A DNA stretch of 64,000 nt from an uncultured Prevotellaceae bacterium. GTDB lineage: Bacteria > Bacteroidota > Bacteroidia > Bacteroidales > Muribaculaceae. Positions 25,756 to 33,346 of the stretch are shown in pieces (positions within the stretch are counted from its first letter, which is position 1; each line of letters opens with the position of its first letter). The stretch covers positions 40,584 through 104,583 of the forward strand of contig ONRP01000006.1 of the NCBI GenBank assembly GCA_900320245.1, written 5' to 3'. The notes beneath the pieces were generated by a model, which saw only the letters and a list, made by a program, of their open reading frames with translations, was not told the origin of the DNA and did no database searches. A program made the translations under genes and the position numbers.

Positions 25756-25784
25756 AAAAAAATGACGGGCGATTACCCGTCATT
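25756..25784 (-). terminator. Terminator of tRNA-Lys, carried by the island
   Basis: On the reverse strand AATGACGGG pairs with CCCGTCATT (25776-25784 and 25761-25769) and is followed by T residues. It lies directly after the tRNA and inside the island boundary. Confidence 0.85.
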
Positions 25785-25798
25785 GTGATTCGCGTGGG
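25785..25798. repeat. attR of the tRNA-Lys island
   Basis: GTGATTCGCGTGGG, the 3' end of tRNA-Lys on the reverse strand, repeated at 19575-19588. Confidence 0.85.
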
Positions 25799-25858
25799 GC
25801 TCGAACCCACGACCCCATCCTTAAAAGGGATGTGCTCTACCTGCTGAGCTAGCGAATC
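25786..25858 (-). tRNA. tRNA-Lys (anticodon TTT)
   Basis: A 73-base cloverleaf without encoded CCA. The acceptor GATTCGC pairs with GCGAATC and the discriminator is A. The anticodon loop CTTTTAA gives TTT. The T arm GTGGGTTCGAGCCCCAC is intact, so the island restored the gene on integration. Confidence 0.95.
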
Positions 25859-25873
25859 TCCGAAAAAGCGGTG

Positions 25874-25905
25874 CAAAGGTACGTCAAATTTCCATACCCG
25901 CCAAA
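25874..25905 (-). promoter_or_regulatory. Promoter TTTG-20-TACCTTTG of tRNA-Lys
   Basis: TTTG (25902-25905) and TACCTTTG (25874-25881) on the reverse strand, 20 bases apart, 15 bases before the tRNA. Confidence 0.7.
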
Positions 25906-25979
25906 TAATTTGGCCGATTTTTGATAAAAGCCGTTTTTTGAAGGCTTTAACGAAACGCTCCAGCCACCGCTGTGAGGGG

Positions 25980-27197
25980 TTACTCTGCCACGAGTTTGCA
26001 GATCTCGATGATGGTCATCATGGCCTTCTCCATCGAGGGAATGGGCACATACTCAAAGCGGCCGTGCATGTTCATGCCGCCGGCAAAGATGTTGGGACAG
26101 GGCAGGTTCTTGAACGAGAGTTGGGCGCCATCGGTACCGCCGCGGATGGGTTGCACCTTGGGGGTGACACCGGCATTCTCCATGGCCTTCTTGGCGATGT
26201 CGATGATGTTCATCACCGGCTCAATCTTCTCCCGCATGTTGTAGTACTGGTCCTTGATTTCGCAGGTGGCGCAGTCGGGGAACTCGGCGTTGATCTTATT
26301 GCACAGGTGCTCAATCTCACGCTTGCGGCTCTCGAAGCGGGCGCGGTCGTGGTCACGGATGATGTAACTCAGCGTGGTCTTCTCCACACCGCCCTGCATG
26401 CTGATGAGGTGGTAGAAGCCCTCGTAGCCCTCGGTGTGCTCGGGGGTCTCCCAGCGCGGCAGCATGGCAGCGAACTGCAGGGCCACGCGCATCGAGTTCA
26501 GCATCTTGTGCTTGGCGGCTCCGGGGTGCACGTTCAAGCCCTTGAAGGTTATTTTGGCGCTGGCGGCGTTGAAGTTCTCATACTCCAACTCACCGACGGC
26601 ACCGCCGTCCATCGTGTAGGCCCAGTCGCAGCCGAATTTCTCGACGTCGAAGTGGTGGGCGCCCAGGCCGATTTCCTCGTCAGGGTTGAAGCCCACGCGG
26701 ATGTTGCCGTGCTTCACCTCGGGGTGCTCCTGCAGCCATTCCACGGCGCTCAGGATCTCGGCGATGCCGGCCTTGTCGTCGGCGCCGAGCAGGGTGTCAC
26801 CGCTGGTAACGATGAACTCCTGGCCGAGGTAATCGTTCATTTCGGGGAACTGTGCGGGGTCGAGCACGATATTCGGCTCCTCGCTCAGGACGATGGGCTT
26901 GCCTTCATACTTGACGAAACGGGGCTTCACGTCGTGACCGCTCATGTCGGGGGCGGTGTCCATGTGGGCGATGAAGCCGATGGTGGGCAGGGCCTTGTCG
27001 GTGTTGGCGGGCAAGGTGGCAAACAGGTAGCCGTTCTCGTCGAGCGAGATGTCGCTCAGGCCCATAGCCTGGAGTTCACGCTCCAATTCCTTGGCGAAGA
27101 CCATCTGGCCCGGGGTGGAGGGAGTCAGGTTGGTGAGTTCGTCACTCTGGGTATCGAACTTCACATACTTCAAAAATCTGTCAACTAATTTAGTCAT
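25980..27197 (-). CDS. pepT: Peptidase T (tripeptide aminopeptidase)
   Basis: 405 residues, the normal length. This M20 zinc peptidase releases the N-terminal residue of tripeptides in the cytosol. Metal and catalytic motifs: '[14 protein letters not shown]' (His-x-Asp), '[12 protein letters not shown]', '[13 protein letters not shown]' and '[13 protein letters not shown]'. It may use peptides brought in by transporters such as the two POT proteins at 8.5-11.7 kb, though it is not linked to them. A -7 box TAACTTTG is at 27242-27249. Confidence 0.96.
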   Translation of the reverse strand: MTKLVDRFLKYVKFDTQSDELTNLTPSTPGQMVFAKELERELQAMGLSDISLDENGYLFATLPANTDKALPTIGFIAHMDTAPDMSGHDVKPRFVKYEGKPIVLSEEPNIVLDPAQFPEMNDYLGQEFIVTSGDTLLGADDKAGIAEILSAVEWLQEHPEVKHGNIRVGFNPDEEIGLGAHHFDVEKFGCDWAYTMDGGAVGELEYENFNAASAKITFKGLNVHPGAAKHKMLNSMRVALQFAAMLPRWETPEHTEGYEGFYHLISMQGGVEKTTLSYIIRDHDRARFESRKREIEHLCNKINAEFPDCATCEIKDQYYNMREKIEPVMNIIDIAKKAMENAGVTPKVQPIRGGTDGAQLSFKNLPCPNIFAGGMNMHGRFEYVPIPSMEKAMMTIIEICKLVAE

Positions 27198-27241
27198 AGC
27201 AATATTATACGGTTGTTAATGGATTATTCATTTCTCACCCA

Positions 27242-27249
27242 CAAAGTTA
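27242..27249 (-). promoter_or_regulatory. -7 box (TAACTTTG) of pepT
   Basis: Reverse-strand TAACTTTG, 44 bases before the ATG. No -33 TTTG at canonical spacing. Confidence 0.45.
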
Positions 27250-27309
27250 ATACTTTTCTTTCAAACCACGGCAAGCAAGCAAAAGAAAATACTAACGTTC
27301 CCTGCGGGC

Positions 27310-27383
27310 AAGATAGGCGGCGCCTCAACAATGCAAGAAAAATGGCTTTTTCTTGCCATTGTATTCAGCTTGCGCTATCTTTG
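27310..27383 (+). promoter_or_regulatory. Promoter of first NUC1 gene, diverged copy of a dispersed promoter repeat
   Basis: TTG (27353-27355) and TATCTTTG (27376-27383) are 20 bases apart. The stretch starts AAGATAGGC and ends GCTTGCGCTATCTTTG, like the repeats at 37078-37158 and 53037-53206. The next gene's ATG follows the -7 box by only four bases. Confidence 0.6.
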
Positions 27384-27387
27384 CATC

Positions 27388-28224
27388 ATGGCGAACAAAA
27401 CAGAGCAGTTGTGGCAGCGGTGGGGCGACACTGTCAGGTTCCTCGGGTGGGGCTTGACGGTGGTTATGGTATGCTTTTTGCTGTATCGCATCGCGATGAG
27501 AGATACTGCGACACATCTGGCGCCCCTGAGCGCAGCCAGCCGCGACAGCCTGATGACCGTCGGCGTGCCCGGCGGCATGAGCGACACGCTGCTGAGGCGC
27601 GACGCCTTTGAGGTGCACTTCAACCCCGAGCGCGGCATCGCCAACTGCACTGCCTATGAGTTCGTCATCAATGAACTCAACGGGACAGCAGAGCGCAGCA
27701 ATGAGTTCGTCCAAGAGGCGGGCGTCAACGGCTGCCCCTCGCCCGACGACTACAGCGACAGCGGCATGGACCGCGGCCATCTGGTGCCTGCCGCCGACCT
27801 CAAGTGGGACGAGGAAGCCATGCGCCAGTCGTTCCTGCTCACCAACGTGTGCCCGATGCACAAAGCCCTCAACGAGGGCGGCTGGGCCAAACTAGAGGAG
27901 AAAGTGCGCGAGTGGACGGCCCGCGACAGCGCCCTGCTGGTTTTCACCGGCCCCGTCGTGGACGTGGGCGACACGATGCGTCTCAACGGCAAGGTCGTGG
28001 TGCCGGGCGCCTACTACAAGATCGTGATGGCCCCGTGTGTGCGTCCCGTGCGCGTCATTGCTTTCATCTACCCCAACGGCCATAGCAGCGGCCGCCTGCA
28101 ACAGTATGCCGTGAGCATCGACGAGATAGAGCGCCGCACGGGCCTGGACTTCTTCCCCACCCTGCCCCAAGACGAGCAACACCGCCTGGAGAGCGCGGTG
28201 CACCTCGACGCCTGGCTCAACTGA
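27388..28224 (+). CDS. DNA/RNA non-specific endonuclease (NUC1 family), membrane-anchored
   Basis: 278 residues from ATG 27388; the earlier in-frame ATG at 27331 lies upstream of the promoter -7 box. One transmembrane helix (about 15-33, 'GWGLTVVMVCFLLYRIAM') leads to a beta-beta-alpha-metal nuclease domain. The motif 'MDRGHLVPAADLKWDEEAM' has the catalytic DRGH, and 'SFLLTNVCPMHKALNEGGW' the metal-ligand Asn. Non-specific nucleases of this type degrade DNA and RNA outside the cytoplasm. A paralog follows 67 bases later and a third is at 52137-53015. The start appears leaderless. Confidence 0.92.
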   Translation: MANKTEQLWQRWGDTVRFLGWGLTVVMVCFLLYRIAMRDTATHLAPLSAASRDSLMTVGVPGGMSDTLLRRDAFEVHFNPERGIANCTAYEFVINELNGTAERSNEFVQEAGVNGCPSPDDYSDSGMDRGHLVPAADLKWDEEAMRQSFLLTNVCPMHKALNEGGWAKLEEKVREWTARDSALLVFTGPVVDVGDTMRLNGKVVVPGAYYKIVMAPCVRPVRVIAFIYPNGHSSGRLQQYAVSIDEIERRTGLDFFPTLPQDEQHRLESAVHLDAWLN

Positions 28225-28291
28225 AGCGGAAAAAAGGGACGGTTCCTTTGATGACATTTATTCCCGCCAACGGGTAACAACCAATAGTCGA

Positions 28292-29212
28292 TTGAGAATG
28301 AAACATTGTTTTAAAATCTGGATTCTTGTTGCAGCGATGGTGCTGGGCGGTGCCCTGCCGCCGCAAGTGACAGGTGACAACGTCATCACCTCGCAGTGGT
28401 GTGCCCAAGCCAAGAACAAGCACAGCAAAGCGAAGAAACAGAAACAGCCCAAAAAGCAGAAGCAGAAAAAAGCCAAGACAAAGAAACCCAAGCAGCCAAG
28501 CAGCGGCACGGCCGTGAAGCCCGCAGCCACAACCAGCGGCTCAGCGCTTGCCGTGAGCATTCCCCGCGGGGTGGCCAACCAGGTACTGCAGTACCAAAGC
28601 ATCAGGGTGAACTTCAACCCGTCGTTGAGGATTCCTAACTGCGTAGCCTATGAACTGACGGCGACGATGGTCGACATGGCCGATGCCCCGGGCCACGAGA
28701 ACCGCAAGAACTACAACTATGCCCGCGACCCCAAGGTCAAAGAGTGCCCCGAGAACTGGGAATACCGCGGCAGCGGCTACAGCCGTGGGCATATGGCGCC
28801 CGCGATGGACATGCGATGGGACAAGACCGCAATGGCGCAGTGCTTCTACATGACCAACATGTGTCCCCAGGACACCAAACTCAACAATGACCACTGGCGC
28901 GTGCTCGAGGAGAAAGTGCACCGCTGGGCCAAGCGTGACAAGCGCATCCTGGTCTTCACCGGACCCATCATGGGTAAGAGCCCCAAGAGAATCGGCAAGA
29001 ACAAGGCCGACATCGCCGTGCCCGACGCCTTCTTCAAGGTGCTGTACGCTCCTGACCAGGGGCGCGCCATCGCCTTCATCTACCCCAACCAGCCCTGCCC
29101 CGGCGGCATCGGCAAGTATGCCGTCACAGTCGCCGAAGTGGAGCGCCGCACGGGCCTCACCTTCTCGAGCGACATCCCTAAGCGGCAGTGCAAAGTCGCC
29201 GATTGGGAATAA
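28292..29212 (+). CDS. DNA/RNA non-specific endonuclease (NUC1 family), secreted
   Basis: 306 residues. An N-terminal hydrophobic segment (about 8-28) is followed by a very Lys/Gln-rich stretch (about 40-72) and then the nuclease domain. The catalytic motif reads 'YSRGHMAPAMDMRWDKTAM' (Ser instead of Asp before RGH), with 'YMTNMCPQDTKLNNDHW' for the metal. It is closer to the 52137-53015 protein than to its immediate neighbour. The basic linker may bind nucleic acid or the cell surface. Confidence 0.9.
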   Translation: MRMKHCFKIWILVAAMVLGGALPPQVTGDNVITSQWCAQAKNKHSKAKKQKQPKKQKQKKAKTKKPKQPSSGTAVKPAATTSGSALAVSIPRGVANQVLQYQSIRVNFNPSLRIPNCVAYELTATMVDMADAPGHENRKNYNYARDPKVKECPENWEYRGSGYSRGHMAPAMDMRWDKTAMAQCFYMTNMCPQDTKLNNDHWRVLEEKVHRWAKRDKRILVFTGPIMGKSPKRIGKNKADIAVPDAFFKVLYAPDQGRAIAFIYPNQPCPGGIGKYAVTVAEVERRTGLTFSSDIPKRQCKVADWE

Positions 29213-29227
29213 TAAACTACAAATCTT

Positions 29228-29290
29228 TAACTCGGCATCCGCACGATTTCTTCAAACAACTGAATTGTCTGAGTTGTCTGAGGGCGCCCA
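29228..29290. repeat. Diverged copy of the GGCATCCGC / ACAACT repeat
   Basis: GGCATCCGCACG followed by CAAACAACTGAATTGTCTGAG and GTTGTCTGAG. Compare 40145-40245 and 53241-53340, which share GGCATCCGC and runs of ACAACT/AGTTGT. Confidence 0.45.
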
Positions 29291-29335
29291 CATACAAAGC
29301 ATGAAGCCCGAACCCATGATGAAGGGGCAAGGTCA

Positions 29336-31018
29336 CTAGAGGGCGAGGCGCAGCCCGAGGTGGCCGTCCTTGAGCGTCTGGTGGTAGTAGTTCCTGTGCG
29401 ACACACGGCAGCGCACACCGTCATGGCCATAACTGCCGCCACGGTCCACGCGGAGAGAGCCCGAAGTTGGACCCGTAGGATTTGTCTGAGCGCCACCCGT
29501 GTAACTGCCCCACGAATCCTGGCACCATTCATACACGTTGCCACTCATATCATAGATGCCCAATTCATTGGGTGCCTTGGTGGCGACAGGCTGTATGGTA
29601 GAGGTAGTGCTAGTACCATCCCAATACCATGCGACCTCGTTGAGGTCGTTGCTGCCAGCATATTTATAGCCCAGGCTCTTGTTGCCGCCACGGGCTGCAT
29701 ATTCCCACTCGGCCTCGGTGGGCAGGCGGAAAGTCTTTCCTGTCAACTCGTTCAATTCAGCGACGAACGTCTGACAATCTTCCCAAGAGACTTGTTCCAC
29801 GGGATGTTGCAGGTTGCCCTGGGAGTAACTAGGATTGCTGCCCATCACAGCCTGCCATAGTTCTTGCGTCACCTCGGTCTGGCCGATGCTGTAACTGGAT
29901 AAGGTTACTTGATGAGTGGGATATTCTTCACTACCAGCGTCGCTGCCCTGCTCGGCAGTCGCACCCATCGTGAATGTGCCGCCCTCGACAGTCACCATCG
30001 TAAAGGTCACGCCATTGACGGTAAAGGTCTCGGTCCCTGGCGGATTGAGGTATAGGGCGAGGCGCAGCCCGATGCTGACGTGCGTGTACGACGGGCTGTT
30101 GTAGCCCCGGCACGACACCCGGTGGTCCGGGACGTAGCTGAGCCAACTGCCGCCACGGTCCACGCGCTTAGAGCCCGAATCTGGACCCGTTGGGTTCGTC
30201 TGAGCGTCACTCGTGTAACTGCCGTACCAATCCTGACACCATTCCCACACATTGCCACTCATGTCATAGATGCCCAATTCATTGGGTGCCTTAGTAGCGA
30301 CAGGCTTAGTATCATTGGGGCTGTTATTCCAGCACCATGCGACCTCATTGAGGTCGTTGCTGCCAGCATATTTATAGCCCTGGCTCTTGTTGCCGCCACG
30401 GGCGGCATATTCCCACTCGGCCTCGGTGGGCAGGCGGAAAGCCATGCCAGTCAACTCGTTCAATTTATTGACAAATGTCTGGCAATCGTTCCAGGAGACC
30501 CCCTCCACAGGACGCTGCAGGTCGCTATGGAAGTTACTCGGATTGTTGCCCATCACAGCCTGCCATAGTTCTTGCGTCACCTCGGTCTGGCCGATGCAAT
30601 AACTCGACAATGTCACCTGATGGGCTGGCTTCTCAATATCGCTGGCTTCTGTGTCATCATCGCTTGCACCCATCATGAATGTGCCGCCCTCGACAGTCAC
30701 CATCGTAAAGGTCACGCCATTGACGGTAAAGGTCACGGTCCCGGGCGGATTGGGGTCGATGGCGCCCAGCACGATGCTAATGAGCGTGGTCACATCGTTG
30801 ATGTCGACCATGCCGTCTTCAAACACATCGGCTGCCACAGTGTCGATAGGATCACCGGGTATGCCCAGCACAAAGCCTATCAGGTCCGTCACATCGTTAA
30901 TGTCCACATAACTGTCGCTATTCACGTCACCCAACTTTACATTGTCGGCACTTGCGGTTTGCGGCAACAAAGCCGCTAACAACAAAATGAGAGATAGTAA
31001 TGCTTTTTTCATTGTCAT
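29336..31018 (-). CDS. Secreted dockerin-like protein with two tandem FGE/C-type-lectin domains
   Basis: 560 residues. A signal peptide (MTMKKALLSLILLLAALLPQ) precedes two dockerin-like calcium repeats (about 28-88). Then come two copies of an FGE-sulfatase (SUMF1-like) domain, about 100-325 and 335-560, each opening with 'VTVEGGTFxMGA' and ending 'GLRLAL'. Shared marks are 'GQTEVTQELWQAVMG', 'FRLPTEAEWEYAARGG' and 'GIYDMSGNVxEWCQD'. True sulfatase-activating activity is unlikely; this fold also carries the hypervariable ligand-binding faces of diversity-generating retroelements. The ends of both domains differ almost only at first and second codon positions (see findings). It stands alone. 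Confidence 0.9.
   Translation of the reverse strand: MTMKKALLSLILLLAALLPQTASADNVKLGDVNSDSYVDINDVTDLIGFVLGIPGDPIDTVAADVFEDGMVDINDVTTLISIVLGAIDPNPPGTVTFTVNGVTFTMVTVEGGTFMMGASDDDTEASDIEKPAHQVTLSSYCIGQTEVTQELWQAVMGNNPSNFHSDLQRPVEGVSWNDCQTFVNKLNELTGMAFRLPTEAEWEYAARGGNKSQGYKYAGSNDLNEVAWCWNNSPNDTKPVATKAPNELGIYDMSGNVWEWCQDWYGSYTSDAQTNPTGPDSGSKRVDRGGSWLSYVPDHRVSCRGYNSPSYTHVSIGLRLALYLNPPGTETFTVNGVTFTMVTVEGGTFTMGATAEQGSDAGSEEYPTHQVTLSSYSIGQTEVTQELWQAVMGSNPSYSQGNLQHPVEQVSWEDCQTFVAELNELTGKTFRLPTEAEWEYAARGGNKSLGYKYAGSNDLNEVAWYWDGTSTTSTIQPVATKAPNELGIYDMSGNVYEWCQDSWGSYTGGAQTNPTGPTSGSLRVDRGGSYGHDGVRCRVSHRNYYHQTLKDGHLGLRLAL
29340..29431 (-). repeat. Variable region 2 (DGR-like), at the 3' end of the FGE protein gene
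   Basis: 92 bases ending in the constant GGGCTGCGCCTCGCCCT, directly before the stop. The codon series is rich in NNC codons at surface positions. Compared with 30054-30145 it changes mainly first and second codon bases. Position at the very 3' end of a C-type-lectin gene is normal for a DGR target. Confidence 0.65.
30054..30145 (-). repeat. Variable region 1 (DGR-like), end of the first FGE domain
   Basis: Same length and same constant 17-base end as the copy 714 bases away. The codons between are mostly different in their first two bases. Confidence 0.65.
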
Positions 31019-31082
31019 TTTGGTTTAAGAAATGATTAATTTGCTTTCAAGTTCTCAAAAATACAAAAAAATTTGGAGAACC

Positions 31083-31186
31083 AGTATTTTTCTGCGTCTT
31101 TTTAGGGCATTATGCTTTCTTTTTATCAAAAACCATTATTTTTCTGCGTCTTTTTAGGGCATAATGGTTTCTTTTTATCAAAAACC
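31083..31186. repeat. Tandem repeat, 52 bases twice
   Basis: 31083-31134 and 31135-31186 differ at only four or so positions; each contains CTGCGTCTTTTTAGGGCAT and ends TTTTTATCAAAAACC. A third copy starts but stops after a few bases. It lies upstream of the FGE protein gene in the non-coding gap 31019-31285. Confidence 0.8.
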
Positions 31187-31203
31187 AGTATTGTCCGGGG
31201 AAA

Positions 31204-31217
31204 GCCCCGTTAGGGGC
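31204..31217. repeat. GCCCCGTTAGGGGC palindrome
   Basis: 5-base arms around GTTA. Related to the pair at 56769-56824 and the copy at 56896-56912. Confidence 0.5.
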
Positions 31218-31285
31218 GCCAAGGGCTTCGAAATCAGTATTGCAGAAGGAAAGAAAGAGGATGATGTAAAAACGATTCGCGGGCC

Positions 31286-32038
31286 TCAGGCTTCCAGCCA
31301 GTGACGGCGTTCCTGGGGCGACATCTGCTCGATGGCATAGCGCAGGGCGGTGCGCGGCATCTCGTGGGCATAGCGCTCAAGGAACTGGCGCAACAGGTCC
31401 ATGCTGCAGCGCTTGCCCACCTCGCGCAGCATCCAGCCCACAGCCTTGTGCATCAGGTCGTGCTGATGGTGCAGGTGCACCTCGGCATAGCGCAGGCACC
31501 ACGACGGGTCGCCCTGCTGGGTGGTCTTCCAGGTGCTCACCATGCCCATGCGTTGCCGCCACAGGCAGTCGCTTGCCGCCAGGGCATCCATCACTTCGCG
31601 TTTATCGCCCAGATGCGTGGGCAACAGCAGCCAATGGCCCAGAATCTTGGGTGCCGACAGGTCGACCAGGTCCCAGTTGTTGGCCCGCTCGGCGTGCTGC
31701 AGGTACATCTTCACGATTTCATCGCGCCCAAGGATGGACTCCTCGTTGTCCGCCAGCCGCTTTTTCTCCAACTTCTCGAACCGAGCGACCAAGATGAGCA
31801 AGCCGCACAGGCGCACCTCGTGCCAACGGGACATCAGCAGTTCGGGCACCTCGTCGAGAGGCGTGTCACCGGCCGTGAGTTTGACCACCTCGCGCGTCTG
31901 CGGCACCTTCAGTCCCAAGAACTCGTCGCCCTCGCCATACTCTCCCGGTCCCGTCTTGAAGAACCGCATCAGCACCTGCCGCTGCTCCTCGTTGCGCAAC
32001 GACTCCATATACCTTATAATCTCCTTAGCCGTCATCAT
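31286..32038 (-). CDS. AlkD-like DNA alkylation repair protein
   Basis: 250 residues from ATG 32038. It is an all-helical HEAT-repeat protein; 'GLKVPQTREVV', 'LMSRWHEVRLCGLLILV' and 'NNWDLVDLSAPKILGHWLL' are typical of the AlkD family of DNA glycosylases that remove positively charged alkylated bases. The aromatic/acidic residues of the Trp-Asp pair are in the last motif. An earlier start codon at 32056 lies before the -7 box TACCTTTG (32043-32050), so the transcript appears leaderless at ATG 32038. It is divergent from uraA. Confidence 0.9.
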   Translation of the reverse strand: MMTAKEIIRYMESLRNEEQRQVLMRFFKTGPGEYGEGDEFLGLKVPQTREVVKLTAGDTPLDEVPELLMSRWHEVRLCGLLILVARFEKLEKKRLADNEESILGRDEIVKMYLQHAERANNWDLVDLSAPKILGHWLLLPTHLGDKREVMDALAASDCLWRQRMGMVSTWKTTQQGDPSWCLRYAEVHLHHQHDLMHKAVGWMLREVGKRCSMDLLRQFLERYAHEMPRTALRYAIEQMSPQERRHWLEA

Positions 32039-32042
32039 AGCA

Positions 32043-32050
32043 CAAAGGTA
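32043..32050 (-). promoter_or_regulatory. -7 box (TACCTTTG) of the AlkD-like gene
   Basis: Ends four bases before the ATG at 32038, so there can be almost no 5' leader. Confidence 0.55.
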
Positions 32051-32102
32051 CGTCATATTTATTTTTTATACCTGCAGTATAGCGAAAAAATGAAAAGTGT
32101 TG

Positions 32103-32110
32103 TATCTTTG
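32103..32110 (+). promoter_or_regulatory. -7 box (TATCTTTG) of uraA
   Basis: 24 bases before the ATG at 32135; no -33 TTTG seen. Confidence 0.5.
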
Positions 32111-32134
32111 TGACAAAAATCAGTCAATAGGACT

Positions 32135-33346
32135 ATGAGCAAAACCATCGAAAACTCTAATCTAACCTCCGTCCGCAAGACGATTGTGGGCGTTCAATTC
32201 CTGTTTGTGGCATTTGGCGCCACGGTTCTGGTTCCACTGCTTGTGGGGCTTGACCCGGCAACGGCGTTGTTCACTGCAGGTATCGGCACTTTTATCTTTC
32301 ACATGGTCACCAAAGGTAAGGTGCCCATTTTTTTAGGCTCAAGTTTTGCCTTTATCGCGCCCATCATCTCGGCCTCCAAGCAATGGGGCATGCCGGGCAC
32401 ACTTGCGGGTATGGCCGGTGTGGCGCTGGTCTACTTCACGATGTCGGCGCTCATCAAGTGGCAGGGCCGACGGTTGCTCGACCGCCTGTTCCCGCCTGTG
32501 GTCATCGGTCCCGTCATCATCTGCATCGGTCTGTCGCTGGCACCCACGGCCGTCGATATGGCCAAGGACAACTGGCTGCTGGCCTTCATCTCGCTGATGA
32601 CCGCCATCCTGGTGCTGGTGCTGGGCCGCGGACTGCTGAAGTTGGTGCCTGTGGTGTGCGGCATCGTGGTGGGCTACGTGACATCAGCCTGCATGGGACT
32701 GGTGGATTTCACAGCAGTGGGCAGTGCCCCGTGGTTTGCCCTGCCGTCGAGCATCACCCATTTCGAGTTGCCGGAGTTCTCGTGGGAGCCGTTCCTGTTC
32801 ATGATACCTGTGGCCATTGCCCCCGTGATTGAACACATCGGCGACGTGTTTGTAGTGAGTGCCGTAGCCGATAAGGACTTCGTCAAGGATCCCGGTCTGC
32901 ACCGCACCATGCTGGGCGACGGCCTGGCGTGCCTGGTAGCGGCCCTGTTCGGCGGTCCTCCCGTGACAACCTACAGCGAGGTGACCGGGGCCATGCAGAT
33001 CACGCGCATCACCAGCCCTGCCGTCATCCGCATCGCCGCGGGCACGGCCATCGTGATTTCGGTCCTCGGCAAGTTGAGCGCCATCCTGCAGAGCATCCCC
33101 AGCGCCGTGCTGGGTGGCATCATGCTGCTGCTGTTCGGCTCGATTGCTTCGGTGGGCATCCAGAACCTGGTCAACCACAAGGTGAACCTGGACCAGACGC
33201 GCAACATCATCATCGTGAGCGTGGTGCTCACGTTAGGCATCGGCGGTGCCATCCTGCCAATGGGCTCCTTCTCGCTGAGCGGCATCGGCCTGTCGGCGCT
33301 GGCTGGCGTCATCCTCAACCTCGTGATACCTAACAAAGAAAAATGA
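32135..33346 (+). CDS. uraA: Uracil permease (NCS2 family)
   Basis: 403 residues with about 14 membrane segments. Uracil/proton symporter of the inner membrane. UraA-like marks: 'VQFLFVAFGATVLVPLLVGL', 'FLGSSFAFIAPI', 'PVAIAPVIEHIGDV' with the substrate-binding Glu, and 'FGGPPVTTYSEVTGAM'. It brings in uracil for pyrimidine salvage. The next gene starts inside its stop (ATGA overlap at 33343), so the two are translated together although their products look unrelated. Confidence 0.93.
   Translation: MSKTIENSNLTSVRKTIVGVQFLFVAFGATVLVPLLVGLDPATALFTAGIGTFIFHMVTKGKVPIFLGSSFAFIAPIISASKQWGMPGTLAGMAGVALVYFTMSALIKWQGRRLLDRLFPPVVIGPVIICIGLSLAPTAVDMAKDNWLLAFISLMTAILVLVLGRGLLKLVPVVCGIVVGYVTSACMGLVDFTAVGSAPWFALPSSITHFELPEFSWEPFLFMIPVAIAPVIEHIGDVFVVSAVADKDFVKDPGLHRTMLGDGLACLVAALFGGPPVTTYSEVTGAMQITRITSPAVIRIAAGTAIVISVLGKLSAILQSIPSAVLGGIMLLLFGSIASVGIQNLVNHKVNLDQTRNIIIVSVVLTLGIGGAILPMGSFSLSGIGLSALAGVILNLVIPNKEK

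Larger units (their letters stand above)
19575..25798. mobile_element. 6.2 kb integrated island in the 3' end of tRNA-Lys (satellite-like)
   Basis: The direct repeat GTGATTCGCGTGGG lies at 19575-19588 and 25785-25798; the right copy is the 3' end of an intact tRNA-Lys. The next 11 bases match at 7 of 11 positions, so 21 of 25 agree overall. The repeats are 6210 bp apart. All genes inside point left: integrase next to the tRNA, then an unknown gene, AlpA-like HTH, small protein, replication-like protein, two related copies of a DUF6633-like protein (one truncated), DUF5681-type protein and an unknown. Order and size recall phage-inducible islands. No capsid, conjugation or resistance gene is seen. 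Confidence 0.85.

Noticed and set aside
29336-31018. Genuine formylglycine-generating enzyme
   Set aside because: Two tandem domains, dockerin-like loops, no adjacent sulfatase and the hypervariable ends argue for a binding role; activity cannot be fully excluded.
31083-31186. Possible CRISPR
   Set aside because: Only two adjoining 52-base units without spacers; no cas gene.
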